NCBI GenBank assembly: GCA_014304965.1
Contig: JACRTZ010000126.1
Coordinates: 1 to 6,288 of the forward strand
Source: Vulcanimicrobiota bacterium
GTDB taxonomy: Bacteria > Vulcanimicrobiota > Vulcanimicrobiia > Vulcanimicrobiales > Vulcanimicrobiaceae
Direction of reading: 5' to 3'
Length of the DNA: 6,288 nucleotides
Shown here: positions 1 to 5,110 of the stretch, piece by piece
How the letters are laid out: each line of letters opens with the position of its first letter
Numbering within the stretch: position 1 is the stretch's first letter
Notes under the pieces: generated by a model
Told to the model about the DNA's origin: nothing
Database searches by the model: none
The model's input: the letters and a program-made list of their open reading frames with translations, nothing else
Program-made: the position numbers and the translations under genes

Positions 1-1
1 C

Positions 2-1081
2 AAGGGCGCTTCCGAAGAGGTCGCGTGGAAGGCGCAATACGACGCGTGGAAGAGCGCCAACGCCGCACTGGCAACGCAACTCGAACGGACGATCTCCGGC
101 AAGCTTCCGGACCATCTCAATTGGCCCGTGTTCGACGCGCAGAACGGCGCCGTCGCGACGCGCGATGCAGGCGGCACCGTGATGAACGCGATCGCAGGCG
201 ATCTGCCCGAACTGATCGGCGGCTCCGCCGACCTCGACCCTTCGACCAAAACGTACCTAAAGGACAAGGGCGACTTCGGACCGGGTTCGTATGCCGGGCG
301 CAACATTCACTTCGGCGTGCGCGAGCACGGCATGGGCGCGATCGCCAATGGCATCGCCGCGCACGGCGGCCTCTTGCCGTTCACCGCAACCTTCTTCAAC
401 TTCCTCGATTACATGAAGGGCGCGGTCCGGCTCGACGGATTGAACAAGGCGCGCGTCATCTTCGTCTTCACGCACGACTCGGTCTTCCTCGGTGAAGACG
501 GACCGACGCACCAGCCGATCGAGCAACTCGCTTCGCTCCGCGCGATGCCGAACATGACGACGATGCGGCCGGCCGACGCGGTTGAAACGTGCGAAGCGTG
601 GAAGTTCGCAATCGCGCACGGCGGCCCGACATCGATCGTCCTCACGCGGCAGAAAGTCCCGTTTCTCGGCGCGCGCAACGCTGAGGTCTCGCGCGGTGCC
701 TACGTTATCTACGGCGGCGATGGGGCGCCTGATCTCGTCATGATCGCCACGGGCTCCGAGGTCTCGCTCGCGATCGAAGCGGCCAAACTGCTCGACGCGC
801 GCGGCACGAAGACGCGGGTCGTTTCGATGCCCTCCATGGAACTCTTCGCGGCGCAAGACGAAGGGTACAGAGATTCCGTGCTGCCGCCCGCGGTACGCGC
901 TCGCGTCTCGGTCGAAGCGGCCTCGACGTTCGGCTGGCACCGCTGGGTCGGCGACCTCGGGTTGACGATCGGCATCGATCGTTTCGGCGCTTCCGCTCCG
1001 GCCGCCGACGTCGCCAAGGAACTCGGCCTCACGCCGGAAGCCGTCGCCGCGGCGGCTTCTCAACTCTTCGCGCGGACGTAA
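2..1081 (+). CDS. tkt: Transketolase, C-terminal part (5' end outside window)
   Basis: Transketolase is a thiamine-diphosphate enzyme of the cytosolic non-oxidative pentose phosphate pathway; it moves a two-carbon ketol unit from xylulose 5-phosphate to ribose 5-phosphate or erythrose 4-phosphate. The frame is open from the left edge, giving 359 residues before TAA. Against the usual 660 or so residues, about 300 N-terminal residues, including most of the diphosphate-binding domain, lie upstream. Visible motifs (window residue numbers) are GGSADLDPST near 73-82, VREHGMG near 106-112 with E108 matching the glutamate that activates the thiamine ring, GEDGPTHQP near 164-172 with H170 matching the substrate-binding histidine, and LTRQ near 214-217 whose arginine contacts substrate phosphate. 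The C-terminal domain is intact through GWHRW and DRFGASAP. No frameshift is seen. tal-pgi follows after 44 bases without a terminator-like hairpin, so co-transcription is likely. Family assignment is secure. Confidence 0.97.
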   Translation, partial: KGASEEVAWKAQYDAWKSANAALATQLERTISGKLPDHLNWPVFDAQNGAVATRDAGGTVMNAIAGDLPELIGGSADLDPSTKTYLKDKGDFGPGSYAGRNIHFGVREHGMGAIANGIAAHGGLLPFTATFFNFLDYMKGAVRLDGLNKARVIFVFTHDSVFLGEDGPTHQPIEQLASLRAMPNMTTMRPADAVETCEAWKFAIAHGGPTSIVLTRQKVPFLGARNAEVSRGAYVIYGGDGAPDLVMIATGSEVSLAIEAAKLLDARGTKTRVVSMPSMELFAAQDEGYRDSVLPPAVRARVSVEAASTFGWHRWVGDLGLTIGIDRFGASAPAADVAKELGLTPEAVAAAASQLFART

Positions 1082-1109
1082 TTTCACTTACCGACTCACC
1101 ACCGTTTTC

Positions 1110-1115
1110 GGGGGA
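1110..1115 (+). promoter_or_regulatory. Ribosome binding site of tal-pgi
   Basis: GGGGGA lies 10 bases before the GTG at 1126. It is the only purine-rich run in the 44-base gap and supports the GTG as start. The next in-frame ATG (residue 24) would cut off the first transaldolase strand and its catalytic aspartate. Confidence 0.6.
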
Positions 1116-1125
1116 CCATCGCATC

Positions 1126-3990
1126 GTGGGCAATCAACTCAAAGAACTCCTCGCCGCCGGCCAGAGCATCTGGCTCGACAACATCCGGCGCAGCATGTTT
1201 GCGTCCGGCGAATTGCGCCGCCTAATCGATAGCGGCGTGCGCGGCATGACGTCGAACCCGACGATCTTCGAAAAAGCGATCGGCAGCGGAAACGACTACG
1301 ACGAGCAACTGCGCTCGCTCGTCGGATCGAGCGACGACAACAACACGCTCTTCGAGGCGCTCGCGATCCAAGACATCCGCGAAGCGCTGGATCTCTTTCG
1401 GCCGCTCTACGATGCGTCGGGCGGTGCCGACGGATTCGTCAACCTCGAAGTGTCGCCGCTGCTCGCGCACGATACCGCGGGCACCATCGCCGCCGCAAAG
1501 CGCCTGTGGAAAACGGTGGACCGGCCGAACGCGATGATCAAAATTCCGGCCACGCCCGCCGGCATTCCGGCCATCGCGGAAGCGATCGCGTCGGGCATCA
1601 ACATCAACGTGACGCTGGTTTTCGCGGTGGACGTCTACGAAGCGGCGGCCTCGGCCTACATTGAAGGACTCGAACGCCGCGCCGCTGCGGGCCAGCCGAT
1701 CGAGCGCATCGCCTCGGTCAACAGCGTGTTCGTGAGCCGCATCGATACGGCCGTGGACAAACTGCTCGAAGGAGCGATCGCCGCCGGGCAAACGCAGTTG
1801 ACCCCGCTTCTCGGAAAAGCGGGCATCGCGAACCTCAAGCTCACCTATCAAGCATTTCGCAAGCTTTTCGAAGGCGAACGCTTCAAGAAACTTGCGGACA
1901 AGGGTGCCAAGCCGCAACGTCCGCTCTGGGCGAGTACCGGCACGAAGAATCCCGCCTACTCCGATTTGATGTACATCGAGAACGTCGTGGCGCCGCAAAC
2001 GGTGAACACGGTTCCGCCCGCGACCCTCGACGCGCTGCTCGATCACGGCAACATCCGGTCGAACACGATCGAGGACGATCTCGACGACGCGCGCGCGACG
2101 CTCGAGGCGCTCGCCGCCGCGCAGATCTCGCTGTACGACGTGACCCAGAAACTGCAAGCCGAAGGCGTCACGTCGTTCGCCGACTCGTACAACGCGATGC
2201 TGAGCGCGATCCAGTATAAGATCAAGATGCTTTCCGGCGGACGCGACCGCGTCGAAATCGCGCTGGGCGACGCGAAGATCGACTTGGACGGCGAGGTGAA
2301 GAAACTCGCCGACGCCGACTTTCTCGCCAAACTCTGGAAGCACGACCCGTCGCCGTGGTCGAGCGATTCGGGCCACGCCGAAATCATCACGCACGCGCTC
2401 GGCTGGCTCGACTTCCCCGAACGCGTGCTCGAAGGCATCACCGAGCTGACTTCGTTTGCGGCGGAGTGCGCGAAAACGTTCACGCACGCCGTCGTCCTCG
2501 GCATGGGCGGCAGCTCGCTTGCGCCCGACGTGCTGCGGCACACCTTCGGCAAAGTGGACGGCTATCCGCAATTGCACGTGCTCGATTCGAGCGATCCCGG
2601 TCAAGTCAAAGCGCTCGAGGACTCGCTCGATCTCTCGCACACGCTCTTCATCGTCGCGTCGAAAAGCGGCACGACGACCGAGCCCGAGGCCTTCTTCCGT
2701 TATTTTTACGCCCGCGTACTCAAGACGGTCGGCGAAACCGGTGCTGGGGCGCACTTCATCGCGATCACCGATCCCGGGACGCAGCTCGAATCCGAAGCAA
2801 AGGAAAACGGTTTCCGCCGCGTCTTCACCAACGACCCGAACATCGGCGGACGCTACTCGGCGCTATCGTTTTTCGGCATGGTGCCTGCGGCTCTCGCCGG
2901 CTACGACGTCAAGTCGCTGCTCGATCGCGGCCTCGGCGCGCTGCATTCGAACGCGCGCACGACGGCTGCAACCGACGCTCCGGGCGTACGTTTCGGCGCC
3001 GCGATTGCCTTGCTCGCCCGCTTCGGCCGCGACAAACTGACGATCGTCACGCATCCCGAAGTCGGCGCATTCGGCACGTGGGCCGAACAACTGATCGCGG
3101 AAAGCACCGGCAAGAACGGCACGGGCATCGTTCCGGTCGAGGGTGAGACGCTGGGCGCGCCGCACGTCTACGGAACGGATCGCGTTTTCGTGTACGTCGG
3201 CTGCGGTCTGCCGGCGAAAAAGCACATCACCGAACTGATGGACGGCTACGCCATCGACACGCGGCTCGATCTCCTCGAAAAAGCCGGCCACCCCATCATT
3301 CGCTTACACCTCACCGACCGGCTCGACATCGGCGAACAGTTCGCGCTCTGGGAGATCGCAACCGCGACGGCCGGCGCGATCCTCAGCATCGATGCCTTCG
3401 ACCAGCCGAACGTTCAAGAATCCAAGGACAATACGAAACGGCTGCTGGCCGATTACGCCAAGAGCGGAAACTTTGACGAGCCCGCGCCCGCGATCACGGG
3501 CGAGGTCGCAAACGTCATCCCAATATCCGGATCGAAGGCGGCCATCACGGGCGGCAATCTCGACGACGCGCTCGCGACGATCTTCTCCGAGGTCAAACCC
3601 GGCGACTACGTCGCGTTCACCGCGTACCTGCCGATGAACGATGCGAACCAGCTCGCGCTGCACGAACTGCGGATAAAGGTGCGCGATGCGCGAAAAGTCG
3701 CGACCACGGTTGGCTTCGGTCCGCGCTTCTTACACTCGACGGGGCAACTGCACAAAGGCGGTCCGAACACGGGCGTCTTCTTGCAGATCACGGCCGATCC
3801 GCCGTTCGACCTCGACATCCCGGGCATGGTGACGTTTCGCACGCTCGAACGCGCGCAGGCGCTCGGCGATTTCGATTCCCTCGACAAGCGCCACCGCCGC
3901 GGCGCGCGGCTTCACTTAACCGCTCCGGTGGAGACCGCGCTCGCCAAGCTCGCCGACCTCGTCGACGACGCCTTGTCGGCAAAGGCGTGA
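1126..3990 (+). CDS. Bifunctional transaldolase / glucose-6-phosphate isomerase
   Basis: This 954-residue fusion should catalyse two cytosolic steps: transfer of dihydroxyacetone from sedoheptulose 7-phosphate to glyceraldehyde 3-phosphate, and interconversion of fructose and glucose 6-phosphates. Residues 1-370 are a transaldolase barrel. D18 (IWLDNI), N44 (TSNPTIF), E108, Schiff-base lysine K139 (MIKIPAT), T163 and S200 align by motif with the E. coli TalB active-site residues. Residues of about 375-770 form the isomerase: GMGGSS at 459-464, SKSGTTTEP at 512-520, IGGRYS at 573-578 with R576, AESTGK at 658-663 with catalytic-type E659, and FDQPNVQESK at 758-767 with K767 at the catalytic lysine position. 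H680 is only a candidate for the ring-opening histidine. About 185 further residues follow, including HSTGQLHKGGPN at 870-881, a region absent from stand-alone isomerases such as E. coli Pgi. The length fits known fusions of about 950 residues. GTG start; both halves look catalytically intact. Confidence 0.95.
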   Translation: MGNQLKELLAAGQSIWLDNIRRSMFASGELRRLIDSGVRGMTSNPTIFEKAIGSGNDYDEQLRSLVGSSDDNNTLFEALAIQDIREALDLFRPLYDASGGADGFVNLEVSPLLAHDTAGTIAAAKRLWKTVDRPNAMIKIPATPAGIPAIAEAIASGININVTLVFAVDVYEAAASAYIEGLERRAAAGQPIERIASVNSVFVSRIDTAVDKLLEGAIAAGQTQLTPLLGKAGIANLKLTYQAFRKLFEGERFKKLADKGAKPQRPLWASTGTKNPAYSDLMYIENVVAPQTVNTVPPATLDALLDHGNIRSNTIEDDLDDARATLEALAAAQISLYDVTQKLQAEGVTSFADSYNAMLSAIQYKIKMLSGGRDRVEIALGDAKIDLDGEVKKLADADFLAKLWKHDPSPWSSDSGHAEIITHALGWLDFPERVLEGITELTSFAAECAKTFTHAVVLGMGGSSLAPDVLRHTFGKVDGYPQLHVLDSSDPGQVKALEDSLDLSHTLFIVASKSGTTTEPEAFFRYFYARVLKTVGETGAGAHFIAITDPGTQLESEAKENGFRRVFTNDPNIGGRYSALSFFGMVPAALAGYDVKSLLDRGLGALHSNARTTAATDAPGVRFGAAIALLARFGRDKLTIVTHPEVGAFGTWAEQLIAESTGKNGTGIVPVEGETLGAPHVYGTDRVFVYVGCGLPAKKHITELMDGYAIDTRLDLLEKAGHPIIRLHLTDRLDIGEQFALWEIATATAGAILSIDAFDQPNVQESKDNTKRLLADYAKSGNFDEPAPAITGEVANVIPISGSKAAITGGNLDDALATIFSEVKPGDYVAFTAYLPMNDANQLALHELRIKVRDARKVATTVGFGPRFLHSTGQLHKGGPNTGVFLQITADPPFDLDIPGMVTFRTLERAQALGDFDSLDKRHRRGARLHLTAPVETALAKLADLVDDALSAKA

Positions 3991-4034
3991 GACGAATTTC
4001 CGCGAGGATGGCGCGGGCGGGCGCGTCCCCAAAG

Positions 4035-4079
4035 GAGGGCATCTTCTGCGAGGGCGGAGCCACGGAGGGCGAGAGTCCG
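4035..4079 (+). repeat. Three GAGGGC units at exact 15-base spacing
   Basis: GAGGGC occurs at 4035-4040, 4050-4055 and 4065-4070, exactly 15 bases apart, with the rest of each unit diverged. The last unit runs into a 4-bp hairpin with a GAGA tetraloop (4067-4070 with 4075-4078, including one G-U pair). The units lie within the apical part of the long palindrome. They may be a degenerate tandem repeat or a coincidence of biased composition. Confidence 0.4.
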
Positions 4080-4092
4080 AGCGAAGTGAGCA

Positions 4093-4118
4093 GCGTTTTC
4101 GCAGGGATGCGAAAACGC
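4093..4118 (+). other. Perfect 10-bp hairpin with 6-base loop
   Basis: GCGTTTTCGC at 4093-4102 is followed by loop AGGGAT and by its exact reverse complement at 4109-4118. It sits inside the apical region of the larger palindrome. GAGCG follows instead of a T run, so rho-independent termination is unlikely. It is a stable structural feature of the element, of unknown role. Confidence 0.7.
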
Positions 4119-4131
4119 GAGCGTCCCGACG

Positions 4132-4160
4132 CGGGGATGCGCCCGACCGTGCCATCCCCG
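4132..4160 (+). other. Local 8-bp hairpin competing with the long stem
   Basis: CGGGGATG at 4132-4139 is the reverse complement of CATCCCCG at 4153-4160, with a 13-base loop. Both of its strands fall within the right arm of the long palindrome (4133-4157), so the local hairpin and the long-range stem cannot form at the same time. It ends 11 bases before the gnd ribosome binding site. Confidence 0.5.
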
Positions 4161-4171
4161 AAGAACATCAC

Positions 4172-4178
4172 GAGGGAG
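4172..4178 (+). promoter_or_regulatory. Ribosome binding site of gnd
   Basis: GAGGGAG lies 8 bases before the TTG at 4187, a good spacing. It decides the start: the next candidate, ATG at 4199, would remove the residues that open the first beta strand and lies 20 bases from this site. Confidence 0.7.
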
Positions 4179-4186
4179 TCAGTAGC

Positions 4187-5110
4187 TTGCAATTAGGAAT
4201 GATCGGTCTCGGGCGCATGGGCGCGAACATGACGACGCGCCTCTTGCGCGGCGGCCATAAAGTCGTCGTGTACGACCGCAGTGCCGACGCGGTTGCGAAG
4301 TCGGCCTCAGAAGGCGCGATTGCGAGCGGCGCGCTGACCGAACTCGTGGGCAAGTTGAACGCGCCGCGTGCCGTCTGGATTATGGTGCCCTCCGGCAAAC
4401 CGACCGACGACACGGTCGCCGCGCTCATCGAGGCGTTGCAGCCGGGCGACATCATCATCGACGGGGGCAATTCCAACTTTCGCGATTCGCAAGCTCGCTA
4501 CAAAGCGGCGAAAGCGAAGAACATCGCGTTCGTGGATGCCGGCACGAGCGGCGGCGTGTGGGGCCTGGCCAACGGCTACTGCTTGATGGTCGGCGGCGAC
4601 GCCGATGCGGTCAAGCGGGTCGAGCCGATCTTCCTCACGCTCGCGCCCGAGAACGGTTACGCCTACGTCGGCCCGAGCGGCGCCGGCCACTTCTCGAAGA
4701 TGGTCCACAACGGCATCGAGTACGGCATGCTTGCGGCGTACGGCGAGGGCTTCGAAATTCTTGAAAAGTCGGAGTTCACGTACGATTTACATCAGTTGGC
4801 GGAATTGTGGCTGCACGGCAGCGTCGTGCGCTCGTGGCTCCTCGAACTCGCCGAACTCGCGTTCAAGGAAGATCCCGGCCTCAAAGACATTCGCGGCTAC
4901 GTGGACGACTCGGGCGAAGGCCGCTGGACGGTCCAAGCGGCGATCGACGAAAACGTCCCGGCGCCCGTGATTACGATGGCGCTGCTATCGCGTTTCGTAT
5001 CGCGCCAAGACGAATCGTTCAGCGCGAAGGTGATCGCAGCGCTGCGCAACCAGTTCGGCGGCCACGCCGTCAAAATGGAAACCGCGCCGGCCGCCACGAC
5101 CAAGCCGTGA
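4187..5110 (+). CDS. gnd: 6-phosphogluconate dehydrogenase, decarboxylating, short NAD-type form
   Basis: It oxidises and decarboxylates 6-phosphogluconate to ribulose 5-phosphate, the second dehydrogenase step of the oxidative pentose phosphate pathway, in the cytosol. The 307 residues match the short family of about 300 rather than the classical form of about 470. The N-terminal Rossmann fold starts at once with GMIGLGRMGAN (4-14). Strand 2 ends VVVYDRS, placing D30 where a 2'-phosphate would sit, which suggests NAD rather than NADP (inference). IDGGNSN (91-97) has N95; TSGGVWGL (120-127) is typical of the short form, with S121 and G122-G123 for substrate. KMVHNGIEYG (171-180) supplies K171 as general base, H174, N175 and E178 as proton donor, matching K183, N187 and E190 of the sheep enzyme. 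DDSGEGRWTVQ (240-250) and the closing RNQFGGHAVK (287-296) are intact. The TTG start is supported by position and ribosome binding site. Its stop overlaps the zwf start. Confidence 0.95.
   Translation: MQLGMIGLGRMGANMTTRLLRGGHKVVVYDRSADAVAKSASEGAIASGALTELVGKLNAPRAVWIMVPSGKPTDDTVAALIEALQPGDIIIDGGNSNFRDSQARYKAAKAKNIAFVDAGTSGGVWGLANGYCLMVGGDADAVKRVEPIFLTLAPENGYAYVGPSGAGHFSKMVHNGIEYGMLAAYGEGFEILEKSEFTYDLHQLAELWLHGSVVRSWLLELAELAFKEDPGLKDIRGYVDDSGEGRWTVQAAIDENVPAPVITMALLSRFVSRQDESFSAKVIAALRNQFGGHAVKMETAPAATTKP

Larger units (their letters stand above)
4003..4160 (+). repeat. Long imperfect palindrome, candidate structured RNA or palindromic repeat
   Basis: This element fills most of the 196-base gap between tal-pgi and gnd. 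Positions 4006-4030 pair with 4133-4157 in register: 25 positions give 22 Watson-Crick pairs, two G-U pairs (4013 with 4150, 4025 with 4138) and one G-A mismatch (4017 with 4146). After one more mismatch, 4003-4004 pair with 4159-4160. The enclosed 102 bases contain a perfect 10-bp hairpin, a small hairpin with a GAGA loop (4067-4078) and short direct repeats. There is no T run, so it does not look like a simple intrinsic terminator. It ends 11 bases before the gnd ribosome binding site, so it would be in the gnd leader if the cluster is co-transcribed. It could be a cis-acting RNA, an RNA-processing or stability element, or a dispersed palindromic (REP- or MITE-like) repeat. The pairing is read directly from the sequence; function is unknown. 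Confidence 0.7.

Noticed and set aside
257..1087. 276-codon open frame on the minus strand, opposite tkt
   Set aside because: It is a shadow of transketolase with arginine-rich, motif-free content.
1082..1125. Promoter or terminator between tkt and tal-pgi
   Set aside because: The 44-base gap contains no convincing -35/-10 pair and no hairpin; only a ribosome binding site is supported.
1222..2754. 510-codon open frame on the minus strand, opposite tal-pgi
   Set aside because: It is antisense to a clearly conserved coding sequence. Its translation is arginine-rich and lacks any recognisable motif, the usual mirror of a GC-rich gene.
2355..3146. 263-codon + strand frame inside tal-pgi
   Set aside because: It is an out-of-frame, arginine-rich shadow within the isomerase half.
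4093..4125. Intrinsic terminator after tal-pgi
   Set aside because: The 10-bp hairpin is strong but is followed by GAGCGTCCC rather than a T run, and a same-strand pathway gene follows.
3991..4186. Known riboswitch, tRNA or insertion sequence in the tal-pgi/gnd gap
   Set aside because: No cloverleaf, transposase remnant, target-site duplication or recognisable riboswitch core could be made out. The stem and repeats are real, but I cannot assign them to a named family.
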